Of a stretch of 40,301 nucleotides of DNA, positions 10,401 through 20,219 are shown in pieces. Source of the DNA: Candidatus Avitreponema avistercoris. Lineage in GTDB: Bacteria; Spirochaetota; Spirochaetia; Treponematales; Treponemataceae. Positions within the stretch are counted from its first letter, which is position 1. Each line of letters begins with the position of its first letter. The translations under genes and the position numbers were made by a program. The DNA lies in assembly GCA_017694555.1 (NCBI GenBank), contig JADIMS010000036.1, positions 1 to 40,301 on the forward strand, read 5' to 3'. A model generated the notes under the pieces. It was not told the origin of the DNA. It made no database searches and was given only the letters and a program-made list of their open reading frames with translations.

Positions 10401-11885
10401 GTTCATTTGCAGGCGGACGGTTCCGCTTCCGGCGGGCTGCTGGATGTGGATGTTTCCGGAGTCGGGATCGATATAGCGCGCCTGTGGCCTGTTGTCGGCC
10501 ATGAAATCGTGGCGTTTGACGGCGGCCGCGTGGAAGGCGGATTCCACATCGGCGGGCATTTTACGGATCCGGATTTTACCGGCACGCTGAATGCCAGGGA
10601 TATTGTCATCCGTTCCCCGGATTATTTCCCCACGCCGTTCGATCCGGCTTCTTTTGTGTTCGTGGCGGAAGGCAAAGAAATCCGCGCCCCGCGTTTTGTG
10701 GTAACGGGAAACGGCGGCACGCTGGAAGCCGAGGCGGTATGTTATTTCAACCGCTGGATTCCGGAACAGCTGGATCTTTTTGTGCGCAATATGGACGGTA
10801 CGCAGACTGCCGCCGAGGTAAACAACAAATACGTCGTGGCGGAAGGCGACGTGTTCTGCGACATTCTCTTCACTTGGGTTCCGGGCCGTATTCTGGTTTC
10901 AGGCGACGCCGGTTTCCAGAACGGCAGCTTTGCCATCCGGTTCGACAACATCGGGGAAAAGGACGCGCCGCCGTCCAAATTCAGCGTGGAAGCGGATTTG
11001 ACCGTACACATGGGCCGGAAAGTGGAATTCCGCTGGCCTTCCGGCACATTTCCGATTATGCGCGCGCTCTTACAGGCCGACGAGCCGTTTTCGTTTACTG
11101 CCGATACCGCGACTGGCGAATACGCATTCAAAGGTTCGGCGGCGCTGAAAGGCGGGGATTTTTTCTATTTTAAGCGGAGTTTTTACCTGCGCGAAGGCCG
11201 GATTGTCTTTGACGAAACGCAGGATCATTTTGATCCCCGCATCAGCCTGCGTGCGGAAGTCCGTGAGCGGGACGAAGACGGAAATTCCGTGCGCATTACG
11301 ATGCGTGTGGACGACGACCCGCTGAGTTCGTTTCATCCGGTTTTCTCTTCCGAGCCGCTGCGCAGCCAGTTTGAGATTATGGAAATCCTTGGACAGGTTG
11401 CCACCGCCGACACCAGTTCGGACAACGCCTGGCGTGACCTCGCCGTTGCCGGAACGGATTTGCTGACGCAGATGGGCGTTCTGCGTCCCGCGGAAAACTT
11501 TATCCGCGATGCGCTGGGGCTGGACGCGTTTTCCGTACGTACGCTTGCGCTGCAAAATGCGGTATTCGGCAATTCCATCCAGGGCGCAAATTCTTCGGAC
11601 CGCTGGACTCCGGGTAACTTTTTGGACAATACAACTGTTTATATAGGGAAGTATTTCGGGTCGTCGCTTTATCTGGATGCGCTTTTGCAATTCAGCTATT
11701 ACGATTCGGATTTGTATCAGGACCGTGTGTATAAAAATACGATGTTTCCGGCAGTATTCGGCAATCTGCTGTTCCTGCCGGAAATCGGGCTGGAGCTGGA
11801 TACGCCGTTTGCACATATCCGCTGGGGCGTAAGTCCGGTTCCGGATAACAATTCCGTAACTTTGTCGTGGAGGTTTTCATACTGA
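7443..11885 (+). CDS. TamB/DUF490-like translocation and assembly module protein
   Basis: 1480 aa, N-terminal TM anchor, long beta-rich repetitive body, C-terminal TamB-like region (FDETQDHFDPRISLRAEV...SSEPLRSQFEIMEILG); immediately upstream of bamA. Confidence 0.85.
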   Translation: MFQLSRRYRYVKEILIFLLLMAAIGIGLVPARRMIQNSFAGFERTLREQIREHTGLDVSFASASPNIFRRLTFSRVSVADAASGEEILAVDRLSVSFRLLKILRGEFLDSVREITVDGGSLNFDLDGENAVTAWFPQETPESAERAPPDRPGLSALRGIFNNGVSFRMRNFSFSARAQGHEFGAHVGEAGFFITPDRLTLDSDLHVFWRRPVSGGSLLSSVGADISLSGEISSDLTSGFASLSVGSVALGNISFPRIGLVAGLQDGILSVTSMQEGQPLSVSAVVDRARRTVEASVSCERLLLFRWLSSAGGNRILSDLQNTTLSGTGSLSYTEEDGLRYAADGQVDVSPAVYGGGAVSFRFSGDSRKMEIASLRLDGPEFDAGFSGSFDFTTRLPDGFLSVRNFNLPDGKLFLAGDFRLDADGRRLVCSVPHLRVNRAEFFRVEGTADFSDEKQSEFSLAADDASGHLFCEGVFSRESGGFLQLYGAFDSVNVQNGVGAVPASLLSAETFRSLSGPLAPFALTTEVYFSTDFSRFSYNSPRLIFASSENDGLYLLASVTGTESGTDITDISTSPGGVDIRGNVYALFDSADEILFTSDFSVAGIPYNISGMYAGRMISASGDYGISFTFRLPDAGRGGSGSLFFSGLPVQAGPAVLSFSLDADFARQNSGVWGGNIRSFRAEEITGFTFLDTVLSASGGFDSASGVFLRDVTVSDAHSVLSGFASLGLLSDTVSGLQRVTVDVNMRDASGEETVLLSGSVTEDASDTLFELQGSVTRFPLMRIHRGQLSDNFLSAEISLSGSPDMMLVSLNVPESSFRVAGADLNLSGLAMYEDGLCFVHGGSASWRNVRVSDLQADFSTETLSGFAGAVCSGVFAGSSFSMDLRADLQGRAGEETQPETAGNPAPEKSGAFGWIRTFRDAARSFSAEIALSGIRWRESRFDGTVLGSVQREPGVTVVYAGEDDAFSGLLLDDGAFTLSLAGNSPVHLQADGSASGGLLDVDVSGVGIDIARLWPVVGHEIVAFDGGRVEGGFHIGGHFTDPDFTGTLNARDIVIRSPDYFPTPFDPASFVFVAEGKEIRAPRFVVTGNGGTLEAEAVCYFNRWIPEQLDLFVRNMDGTQTAAEVNNKYVVAEGDVFCDILFTWVPGRILVSGDAGFQNGSFAIRFDNIGEKDAPPSKFSVEADLTVHMGRKVEFRWPSGTFPIMRALLQADEPFSFTADTATGEYAFKGSAALKGGDFFYFKRSFYLREGRIVFDETQDHFDPRISLRAEVRERDEDGNSVRITMRVDDDPLSSFHPVFSSEPLRSQFEIMEILGQVATADTSSDNAWRDLAVAGTDLLTQMGVLRPAENFIRDALGLDAFSVRTLALQNAVFGNSIQGANSSDRWTPGNFLDNTTVYIGKYFGSSLYLDALLQFSYYDSDLYQDRVYKNTMFPAVFGNLLFLPEIGLELDTPFAHIRWGVSPVPDNNSVTLSWRFSY

Positions 11886-11923
11886 ATGATTTTTGCTATA
11901 CTCGCGGCATCTTGGAGTGAATT

Positions 11924-14542
11924 TTGACGATTTTTGTTCATCCCCGGAAAACCGGAATCAAATCAGCCGGAATCCCGTTTTACCCGGTTCTCTTTATGCT
12001 TCTTGCCCTGCTGGCTTCAGGGCCGGTTTTTTCACAGGAAACAACTCCGGAAGCAGCGTCCGGGAATCCTGCTGCGGCTGCGGATACGGATCAGACGGAA
12101 GCCGGCGGCTTGCCGGACGGCTGGTATCAGGGCAAGCGGATTGCGGATATTCCGTTTTACGGGCTGCATTCTGTGGATCCTGGGGAGCTGGAAAACGTTT
12201 TCGCTTCCTATATCGGCCAGCCGTTTTCCGATGATTTGTATGTCGATATCCTGCAGCGGCTGTACGGGCTGGAATATTTCACCGACATTGTGACGGAAGT
12301 TTTGCCGGCGGACGCTTCCCTGGAGGAAATCCTGCTGACATTTACCGTCACGGAGCGGCCCGTGGTGCGCCGGATTGTGTTTACGGGCAACCAGTCGTTC
12401 CGTCCCGGCGTGTTGTTGGAAAACATCACGGTAAAAGAGGGCGATATTTACAACGAATCCGGCGTTTTGATGGACGAACGGAATCTGCGCAATTTCTACC
12501 TTTCCAAAGGCTATGACGCGGTGACCGTTTCCCGCGTGGTGGAAAATAACGAAGACGGCTCGGTTACGCTGCGTTTTGTGGTTAACGAGGGCCGTCCGAC
12601 CGTGATTTCCCGGATTTCCTTTGAAGGCAATTCCCTGGTTAACGAAAAAACGCTGAAGCGCCGCATGACGCTGAAAGAAAGCGGCTGGTTTTCTTCCGGG
12701 GCTTTTTCGGAATCGGATCTGATCAACGACCGCAACGCCATCCGGCTGTATTACGTGCAGCAGGGTTATGTGGATGCGGCAGTGGAGAACGTAATCCGGA
12801 ACATAGACACGGAAACCGACCCGGAGCGGAATCTGCTGGAACTGACGTTTATCATCCGCGAAGGGGAACGCTTTACGTACGGCGGAACCGAAATCGAAGG
12901 CAACCATGTGTTCTCTTCGGAGCAGCTGCTGGGCAATATCGATTTGGATCCGGGCGATATTCTGAATCTCAGCCGTCTGGAAGAAGGCTTGCAGGCGCTT
13001 GCCGATGTGTATTATGAAAACGGTTACACATCTACCCAGATCGATACCAGCGAAATCCGTGACCCCGACCAGCGCACAATTTCGTACCGGATTCAGATTA
13101 CCGAAAACGAACGCAGCCATGTGGAAAGTATCCTGATTGTGGGGAATTCCAAGACGAACGAAGACGTTATCCGGCGGGAATTCCTGTTTGAAGAAGGCGA
13201 TATTTTTTCCAAAGCCAAACTGATGAACACCGTGCGGAATCTGTACAACCTGCGCTTTTTCTCCACGGTTGTGCCGCAAATTACGCAGGGTTCGGAGCAA
13301 AACCTTGTGGACGTCGTGATGAACGTGGAAGAGCAGTCCACCGCGTCTTTCCAGTTCGGGATTACGTTTTCCGGCGTTTCGGATTCGGACACCTTCCCGC
13401 TTTCGGTGTTCCTGCAATGGCAGGATATGAACTTCCTCGGAACCGGACTGGATCTTTCCGCCGGTATTACGGCTTCCACGGATACACAGAGCATTTCGCT
13501 GGGATACACCCACAACTGGTTCCTCGGTACGCCGCTTTCGGTGACGTTCTCCCTGTCGGCGTCCCACCGCTACCTGTATACGTACGAAGACAGCATCGGC
13601 ACGGTGTTCCCGGATGAATACGTGAATGAATTCGGCATTGTGCCCGACCCGTTTGAGTCCCGGCAGGAATATGAAGACGCCACTACGCTGGACGATACAT
13701 ACCGTATGCGCTACGAACAATGGGCGTTTTCTTTCTCCTCGTCTACCGGCTACCGCTGGTACCCGGAGATTGCGCCGCTTTCCCTGCGCGGCGGTATCCG
13801 CTTCGGCGTGGTGCGCAACGAGTATGACGAGCTGCTGCACCGGCCTGCGGATCCGACCGTCCGTGACCGCAACCATCACTGGACGTGGGAAAATTCCGTT
13901 TGGGTGCGCGCTTCGCTGGATGACCGGGACATCAACTATGACCCGTCGGAGGGCTGGTTTGTCAGCGAGCAGCTTTCGTATCACGGCTTATTCCCGGTTA
14001 TCGAGTCGGATTATTTCTTCAAGTCCGAGACAAAGCTGGAGGGTTATCTGACCCTTTTGGATTTGCCTGTTACCGACAGCTGGAACCTGAAATTCGTACT
14101 GGCCGGTTTCTCCACGCTGGCTTTGCAGATGCCGGTAACCGGAAAGTCCATCAGCGAAACAAACAAACTCTACATCGACGGAATGTTTAACGGCCGCGGC
14201 TGGACCGATATCTATTACCGCTCTTCTGCGCGCGGCAACTTTATGTGGAGCAATTCCGCCGAATTCCGGATGCCGCTGGTACCGGGTGCGCTGGCCTTTG
14301 ACTTCTTCTTCGACGCGGTGCTGATGCAGGACAGCCTTGCCACCGTTTCAAGCACGCGCATCGACGACTTTTTCTTCAGTTTCGGTCCCGGACTGCGTTT
14401 CTCCATTCCGCAGTTCCCGCTGCGCCTGCTGTTCACCAATGTGTTCCGGGTCCGCGACGGCAATGTGGTTTGGGGTGAGGACGGAAGGTCGAACGGTCCC
14501 GACTGGGCCTTCGTGCTTTCCTTCAATATGGTCAATTATTGA
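11924..14542 (+). CDS. bamA: Outer membrane protein assembly factor BamA
   Basis: TTG start after GGAG SD; signal peptide; repeated POTRA motifs (VRRIVFTGNQSFRPGVL, ISRISFEGNSLVNEKTL, YGGTEIEGNHVFSSEQL); C-terminal barrel ending in aromatic residue. Confidence 0.9.
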   Translation: MTIFVHPRKTGIKSAGIPFYPVLFMLLALLASGPVFSQETTPEAASGNPAAAADTDQTEAGGLPDGWYQGKRIADIPFYGLHSVDPGELENVFASYIGQPFSDDLYVDILQRLYGLEYFTDIVTEVLPADASLEEILLTFTVTERPVVRRIVFTGNQSFRPGVLLENITVKEGDIYNESGVLMDERNLRNFYLSKGYDAVTVSRVVENNEDGSVTLRFVVNEGRPTVISRISFEGNSLVNEKTLKRRMTLKESGWFSSGAFSESDLINDRNAIRLYYVQQGYVDAAVENVIRNIDTETDPERNLLELTFIIREGERFTYGGTEIEGNHVFSSEQLLGNIDLDPGDILNLSRLEEGLQALADVYYENGYTSTQIDTSEIRDPDQRTISYRIQITENERSHVESILIVGNSKTNEDVIRREFLFEEGDIFSKAKLMNTVRNLYNLRFFSTVVPQITQGSEQNLVDVVMNVEEQSTASFQFGITFSGVSDSDTFPLSVFLQWQDMNFLGTGLDLSAGITASTDTQSISLGYTHNWFLGTPLSVTFSLSASHRYLYTYEDSIGTVFPDEYVNEFGIVPDPFESRQEYEDATTLDDTYRMRYEQWAFSFSSSTGYRWYPEIAPLSLRGGIRFGVVRNEYDELLHRPADPTVRDRNHHWTWENSVWVRASLDDRDINYDPSEGWFVSEQLSYHGLFPVIESDYFFKSETKLEGYLTLLDLPVTDSWNLKFVLAGFSTLALQMPVTGKSISETNKLYIDGMFNGRGWTDIYYRSSARGNFMWSNSAEFRMPLVPGALAFDFFFDAVLMQDSLATVSSTRIDDFFFSFGPGLRFSIPQFPLRLLFTNVFRVRDGNVVWGEDGRSNGPDWAFVLSFNMVNY

Positions 14543-14600
14543 TGGGGCGGCGCATCCCGGACGGTTGTTCCCGCCGGTCCGCCGTTCAACAGGAGGAAAC

Positions 14601-15128
14601 GTGAGACAGCAAGCTAAATTGTTTTTGATTTTCGGATTCCTTTTTCTTGCTGCGCAGGGAATTTTTGCCCAGCAGATTACCCGGTTTGCCGTCATCGATA
14701 CGGCCCGCATTTATACCACATTTTACCGGGATTCCCGCAATGTCCGGGATTTTGAAAGCAAGCGTCTCCGCTACCAGCGCGAAATCCAGCGGCTTTCGGA
14801 TGAAATCAAGGATTTGCGGCAGCAAAAGGTTGACGCCGAAGCCCTCGGCGAAACGGCGCGGGTTACGCGGCTGGAAGCGCAGATCAGTTCCAAAACCAAT
14901 TTCCTGCTGGATTATTCCAAGGCAAAAAACGAAGAGCTGGACGAACTGCGGAAAGAGCTGACCACCGATGACGAATTTTATTCCATGCTGTACGAACAAA
15001 TCCGCAAAATCAGCGAAGCGGACGGTTACAGTATGGTGCTGAGCCTGCAGGAAGGAAACTCCATCATCTGGTACAGTCCCACGGTGGACATTACCGACAA
15101 GGTGATCCGGAGCATGATTTCCGGTTAG
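14601..15128 (+). CDS. OmpH/Skp family periplasmic chaperone
   Basis: GTG 14601 after AGGAGG; signal peptide LFLIFGFLFLAAQGIFAQQ; coiled-coil; directly after bamA. Confidence 0.8.
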   Translation: MRQQAKLFLIFGFLFLAAQGIFAQQITRFAVIDTARIYTTFYRDSRNVRDFESKRLRYQREIQRLSDEIKDLRQQKVDAEALGETARVTRLEAQISSKTNFLLDYSKAKNEELDELRKELTTDDEFYSMLYEQIRKISEADGYSMVLSLQEGNSIIWYSPTVDITDKVIRSMISG

Positions 15129-15159
15129 CCTGCGCGCCGGACGTCCGGAGACAAACGCT

Positions 15160-17853
15160 ATGCCGGAACAAACCCCGATGATGTCCCAATACCTCAAGAT
15201 GAAGGAGCAGTGCCGCGATGCGGTGCTGTTTTTCCGGCTTGGGGATTTTTACGAAATGTTTAATGAGGACGCGCTGGAAATGAGCCGTCTCCTCAATCTG
15301 ACGCTTACCAGCCGCGCCGGTTATCCGATGTGCGGCGTACCGTACCACGCTTCGCGGGTATACATTGCCCGGCTGCTGCGGATGGGGCGCAAAGTCGCCG
15401 TGTGCGAACAGGTTTCCCTGAATGCGCAGGGGAAAGGTCTGGCCGAGCGTAAGATTGTGGAAGTCATCACGCCGGGTACTGCTGTAGACGACGATTATCT
15501 GGAAAAAAACGCCAACAATTTTCTGGCCGCCTTTTGGTTTGACCGCGGCGTATCGTCCAAAACGCCGGGGATGTTTGCCCTTGCGTTTTTGGATGTTACA
15601 ACCGGCGAATTTGCCGCAACATCGTTTCCGGAAGCCGGCGCCGTGGAGCGTCTGCGCAAAGAATTGGGGCAGATCCGCCCGAGTGAAATCCTGCTGCAGC
15701 AATCCCTGTTTGCTTCCCATCCGGATGTGGCGGCTGTGCTGGATTTCTGGCCGTCAATGGTGCGCAATCCGTACCCGGACTGGAGTTTTAACCGTGAAAC
15801 GGCTTACCAGCGTCTGTGCGCCGCGTTTTCAGCCGTATCGCTGCAGGCGTTTTCGCTGACGGAAAACTCGCCGGAAGTGCCTCCCGCCGGAATTCTGCTG
15901 GATTATCTGGACAGGACGGCGGCTGCTCCGATGCGCCACATCGACGGCATCCGGATTTACGGGGATTCGGAATTTGTTTCCGTTGACGACGCAACGCGGA
16001 AGAATCTGGAAATCGACCGCAATTTGCAGGACGCCGGGCAGGAATTTACGCTGTTCAGCATAATGAATGAAACGCGTACATCGATGGGAGCCCGCACGCT
16101 GCGCGCCTGGCTGCTCCGTCCGCTGGTCCGGCGGGAAAGCATTGAAGCACGGCTGGACGTCACGGAGCAGTTGTACCGCCGTCAGGATCTGCTGGCTTCG
16201 GTCCGTTCGGATTTGTCCGCAATTCTGGATGTGGAACGCCTTTCCGGCCGCGTTTCCATGGAAAAGGCCAACGGCAAGGATTTGCTGGCCCTGAAGCAGA
16301 GCATGGCGGCGTTCCTTTCGCTGGGGAAAAAACTGGCGGAAGAGCTGCCGGATATCCGGTTTTTCCCGGACGAAGCGCAGGATTGCGCTGAAGAAGTGTT
16401 TTCGCTTATCGATGCTTCGATTCTGGAAGACTGTCCGGTTTTGCTCAACGAGGGCGGTTTGATAAAAGACGGATGGTCCGGGGAACTGGACGAATTGCGC
16501 GCGCTCCGCGACAATTCCAATGCGGTTTTGGAAAAATATCTGGCTGAAGAAAAAGAACGCACCGGAATTTCCAACCTGAAAATCAAATACAACCGTCTGA
16601 TCGGATATTACCTGGAAGTTTCCAAAGGGAATCTCAAGTCCGTTCCGCCGCATTTTATCCGGCGGCGTTCGCTGACAAACGGCGACCGTTTCAGTACGGA
16701 GCGCCTGGCGGAGCTGGAAACCGAACTGAATGGCGTGCATGCGGGAATCATCGAATGCGAACAGCGGATTTTTGCAGACGTCCGGAACCGGATCGCCGCC
16801 CGTGTGCATATTCTGCTCCGTCTGTCACAGGGAATCGGCCGTTTTGACACGCTGCAGGCGTTCGCGTTTGCGGCTGTCCTGCGCGGCTGGAACAAGCCGG
16901 AATTCACGGATTCCGGGGAACTTTTCATCAAAGAAGGGCGTCATCCCGTGGTGGAAGCGCATTTCCCTGCCGGGGAATTTGTGCCGAACGGAATCCGCCT
17001 GTCATCCGGGGAAGCGCCGCCGGCTCCGGAAGCGGATGAGGACGGAATGTCCGGTCTTCCTTCCTTCGCGCTGATTACCGGCCCGAATATGGCGGGGAAA
17101 AGTACGTTTCTCCGCCAAACAGCCCTGATTGTACTGATGGCGCAGGTCGGCTCGTTTGTCCCGGCGTCTTTTGCGCGGATTACGCCGGTGGATAAAATTT
17201 TTTGCCGGGTGGGCGCTTCCGACAATCTTGCCCACGGGGAATCGACATTTCTGGTGGAAATGATGGAAACCGCGCATATTCTCCGTTCGGCAACACAGTC
17301 GAGCCTGGTGATTATGGACGAAGTCGGACGCGGGACATCGACGGAGGACGGGCTTTCGATTGCCCGCGCGGTTACCGAATATTTGCTGGACCATACCGGC
17401 GCCAAAACGCTTTTTGCCACGCATTACCACGAACTGGCGCAGTTTTACCATCCGCGGATGGCGGATTTTTGCCTGGACGTTCTGGAAACCGAGGGCGATG
17501 TGATATTCCGGAAAAAAGTGATTCCCGGCATCAGCGCCGGCTCTTACGGCGTACATGTGGCGAAACTGGCCGGACTGCCCGACGCCGTGATCCGCCGGGC
17601 GCAGACGCTGCTGGCGGAATACGAAACCGCGCACGGGGTTTCCGCTTCCGGCGGGAAAAAAGAATTGCTGCCGCCCGCCGCTTCTTCCGGTTCCCTGCCG
17701 TCCGGGCAAACGCCGCCTTCCCTGTTTTCTGCCGAGGAACTTGTGCTGGACGAAATCCTTTCCGCTGATCCGGATAACCTGACGCCGATGCAGGCGCTGC
17801 AGCTTATCGGCCGCTGGAAAAGCAGCCTGTATCCCGCTTCGCCGGAACATTAA
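15160..17853 (+). CDS. mutS: DNA mismatch repair protein MutS
   Basis: FFRLGDFYEMF, ITGPNMAGKSTFLRQTALIVLMAQ Walker A, VIMDEVGRGTSTEDGLSIA, LFATHYHEL. Confidence 0.97.
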   Translation: MPEQTPMMSQYLKMKEQCRDAVLFFRLGDFYEMFNEDALEMSRLLNLTLTSRAGYPMCGVPYHASRVYIARLLRMGRKVAVCEQVSLNAQGKGLAERKIVEVITPGTAVDDDYLEKNANNFLAAFWFDRGVSSKTPGMFALAFLDVTTGEFAATSFPEAGAVERLRKELGQIRPSEILLQQSLFASHPDVAAVLDFWPSMVRNPYPDWSFNRETAYQRLCAAFSAVSLQAFSLTENSPEVPPAGILLDYLDRTAAAPMRHIDGIRIYGDSEFVSVDDATRKNLEIDRNLQDAGQEFTLFSIMNETRTSMGARTLRAWLLRPLVRRESIEARLDVTEQLYRRQDLLASVRSDLSAILDVERLSGRVSMEKANGKDLLALKQSMAAFLSLGKKLAEELPDIRFFPDEAQDCAEEVFSLIDASILEDCPVLLNEGGLIKDGWSGELDELRALRDNSNAVLEKYLAEEKERTGISNLKIKYNRLIGYYLEVSKGNLKSVPPHFIRRRSLTNGDRFSTERLAELETELNGVHAGIIECEQRIFADVRNRIAARVHILLRLSQGIGRFDTLQAFAFAAVLRGWNKPEFTDSGELFIKEGRHPVVEAHFPAGEFVPNGIRLSSGEAPPAPEADEDGMSGLPSFALITGPNMAGKSTFLRQTALIVLMAQVGSFVPASFARITPVDKIFCRVGASDNLAHGESTFLVEMMETAHILRSATQSSLVIMDEVGRGTSTEDGLSIARAVTEYLLDHTGAKTLFATHYHELAQFYHPRMADFCLDVLETEGDVIFRKKVIPGISAGSYGVHVAKLAGLPDAVIRRAQTLLAEYETAHGVSASGGKKELLPPAASSGSLPSGQTPPSLFSAEELVLDEILSADPDNLTPMQALQLIGRWKSSLYPASPEH

Positions 17854-17906
17854 ACTTTCCGCGCGGGAACCGGCGCGCAGAACCGTTTTTTGCGGATAAA
17901 CCGGGT

Positions 17907-18686
17907 ATGATTCCGGTTTACCGTATCCTGAATTCCGTCCGCCGGACAGCCGTCCGGTTTTTTGGCGCCGCTGTGCTGCCTGAGCTGTGTTTTTGCTGCG
18001 GGAAACGCACAGAAAACGGGCTTCCGCTTTGCCGTAATTGTCTGGCTGTCCGTACCGCCCGCGCCGGGAAACGCCGCCTCTTGTCCGCAGAAGAAGGCCG
18101 CTGCCGGGTTTGCGGGCGGGAGTTGGTTTCCGCTGCGGAAGCCTGCCCGGACTGCCGGGAAGAGGCGGTTTTTGAATTCCTGGATAAAATTTGCGCGCTC
18201 TTTCCGTATTCGGCGGAACACAGCGGGATGCTTTCTGCCTGGAAGACGGCAGGTATCCGCCTGTATTCCGGAATTTTTGCAGGGATTCTCGCCGCCGTGT
18301 TCCGTGCAGAAGGATTGACGGCGGAAGTTTGCCGGGAACGCCGTTTGGCGCTGGTTCCGGTTCCGCCCCGGCCCGGAAAAATCCGGCAGGCAGGCTGGGA
18401 TCAAATCCGGGAGTTGTGCGCTGTTTTACGCCGGGAGTACCGGCTTCCGGTGTCAGACTGCCTTGTACGTGATGCCGGGATCCAGCAAAAACATCTCGGC
18501 CGGGCCGGACGCCGCCTGAATATCAAAGGGCGGATCCGGATGAAACGCGGCCGCTGTCCGCCGGAAATTGCGGTTGTGGTGGATGACATCGTAACAACGG
18601 GCGCTACGCTGGATTCCTGCGCCGAAGCGCTGAAATCCGGCGGCAGCCGCCGGGTGATCGGGCTTACGCTGTTTTTTGACGACTGA
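17907..18686 (+). CDS. ComF family phosphoribosyltransferase-like protein
   Basis: N-terminal CxxC clusters (CFCCGKR, CRVCGRE, CPDC) and C-terminal VVVDDIVTTGATLDSCAEAL. Confidence 0.85.
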   Translation: MIPVYRILNSVRRTAVRFFGAAVLPELCFCCGKRTENGLPLCRNCLAVRTARAGKRRLLSAEEGRCRVCGRELVSAAEACPDCREEAVFEFLDKICALFPYSAEHSGMLSAWKTAGIRLYSGIFAGILAAVFRAEGLTAEVCRERRLALVPVPPRPGKIRQAGWDQIRELCAVLRREYRLPVSDCLVRDAGIQQKHLGRAGRRLNIKGRIRMKRGRCPPEIAVVVDDIVTTGATLDSCAEALKSGGSRRVIGLTLFFDD

Positions 18687-18701
18687 ATGCCCGGAGCCGG
18701 A

Positions 18702-20216
18702 TTACGGCTGCCAGCCGTCCCGTAATGCGAGAATACAGGCAAGCAGTCGGTCCAGATCGTTCCGCGTGATTGCCGGGTTAAGCAGCGTGAATTTCAGGAA
18801 AACGCGGCCGTTGTCCGTGGTTTGTCCGGTGATAATCCCCTTCTTGTGCAGCAATGTCCGGCGGATGCTCTTGTTCATCCGGTCGGTGTCCGCTTCCCCG
18901 GAACAGACGCTTCCCGGCTTCGGGCGTACCCGGAAGACGACGGAGCTGATTTCCGGCGGGGCGATGGTTTCAAAACTGTCCGGCGCGGCTTGCAGGCGTT
19001 CATAAACATACGCGGCATTTTCCACACAGGATGCAAGAATGGCGTCCCAGCCGTCCTTGCCCCGCACCTGGAATGAAGCCCAGACTTTCAGCGCGTCAAA
19101 CCGGCGCGTAGTCTGCATCGATTTGCCTACAAGGTTGATATAGCCGTCTTCTTCGTCTTCTTCGCGGTTCAGGTAATCGGCATGCAGTTCCAGCGGGGAA
19201 AACTGTGAACCGTCCCGTAAAAGCACGGCGCTGCAGCTGATTGGCTGCAAAAACATTTTGTGGAAGTCCACTGTGACGGAATCGGCGCGTTCGATACCCC
19301 GCAGCCGGTTCCGGTAAGCGCCGGACAAAATCAGCCCGGAACCGTATGCGGCGTCGGTATGCATCCACAGTCCGTATTCTGCGCAGATTTCCGCCACATC
19401 GTCCAGCGGATCGATGCTGCCGTAATCCGTCGTTCCCGCAGTGGCCGCCACACAGAACGGCAGGTTCCCCTGCGCAAGGTCTTCCCGGATCATGCGGCGG
19501 AGCGCGCCGGCGTCCATTTTCCGCCTTCCGTCTGCCGGAACTTTCCGCACTGCGCCGTATCCCAATCCGAGCAGGTGCGCGCTTTTTTCCATCGAGAAGT
19601 GTGAAACCTCCGAAGCGTACATCCGGAAGCGCGCGGAATTTTCCGGCAATCCGTGTTTTTTCACGTCGAATTTGAGCTTTTGCGTACAAAATGCGTCCCG
19701 CGCCAACAGGATTCCCGTCAGGTTGGACTGTGACCCGCCGGAAGTGAATACGCCGTCCGCCGTTCCGCCGAATCCGAACAGGCGGCAAAGTTCGCGGATA
19801 ACCAGCACTTCGATTTCCGTGGCGGCGGGCGATTGGTCCCAGGAATCCATCGAGGGGTTGAATGCCGCGATGACCAGTTCCGCAGCAACGCTTTCCAGCA
19901 GTACGGGACTGTGCAGGTGCGCCAGATAGCCGGGAGACGCTGTGCGCACGAGGTTGGGCAGAACATGCGTCCGGATATTTTCCAGCACCGCCTGAAAGCC
20001 TTTCCCTTCCGCCGGAAACACCGGTATTGCGGCCAGCTGTGCGCGCAGTTCCGCCGGTTCCGGCCCGCAATAAGCCGGGAAAAACGCCTGCCCGCCGGCT
20101 CCGCTGTCAGGGGCCGGCTGTGCGCAGGATTCTGCGATGGCTTTCGCCGTGTCCCGGATGCAGGCGAGGAATTCCTCCTGCGAGGCTTTGTCGTCCGTCA
20201 GGAAAAAAGCCGGCAT
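18702..20216 (-). CDS. PLP-dependent decarboxylase, probably L-2,4-diaminobutyrate decarboxylase
   Basis: Group II decarboxylase motifs: FTSGGSQSNLTGILLARD, WMHTDAAYGSG, SVTVDFHKMFLQP; 3 bp downstream of a diaminobutyrate aminotransferase. Confidence 0.75.
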   Translation of the reverse strand: MPAFFLTDDKASQEEFLACIRDTAKAIAESCAQPAPDSGAGGQAFFPAYCGPEPAELRAQLAAIPVFPAEGKGFQAVLENIRTHVLPNLVRTASPGYLAHLHSPVLLESVAAELVIAAFNPSMDSWDQSPAATEIEVLVIRELCRLFGFGGTADGVFTSGGSQSNLTGILLARDAFCTQKLKFDVKKHGLPENSARFRMYASEVSHFSMEKSAHLLGLGYGAVRKVPADGRRKMDAGALRRMIREDLAQGNLPFCVAATAGTTDYGSIDPLDDVAEICAEYGLWMHTDAAYGSGLILSGAYRNRLRGIERADSVTVDFHKMFLQPISCSAVLLRDGSQFSPLELHADYLNREEDEEDGYINLVGKSMQTTRRFDALKVWASFQVRGKDGWDAILASCVENAAYVYERLQAAPDSFETIAPPEISSVVFRVRPKPGSVCSGEADTDRMNKSIRRTLLHKKGIITGQTTDNGRVFLKFTLLNPAITRNDLDRLLACILALRDGWQP

Positions 20217-20219
20217 TGG

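Noticed and set aside
12032-13984. 650-aa minus-strand ORF opposite bamA
   Set aside because: Antisense to a confident BamA; composition is low-complexity His/Arg/Gln-rich and arises from codon bias suppressing stops on the opposite strand
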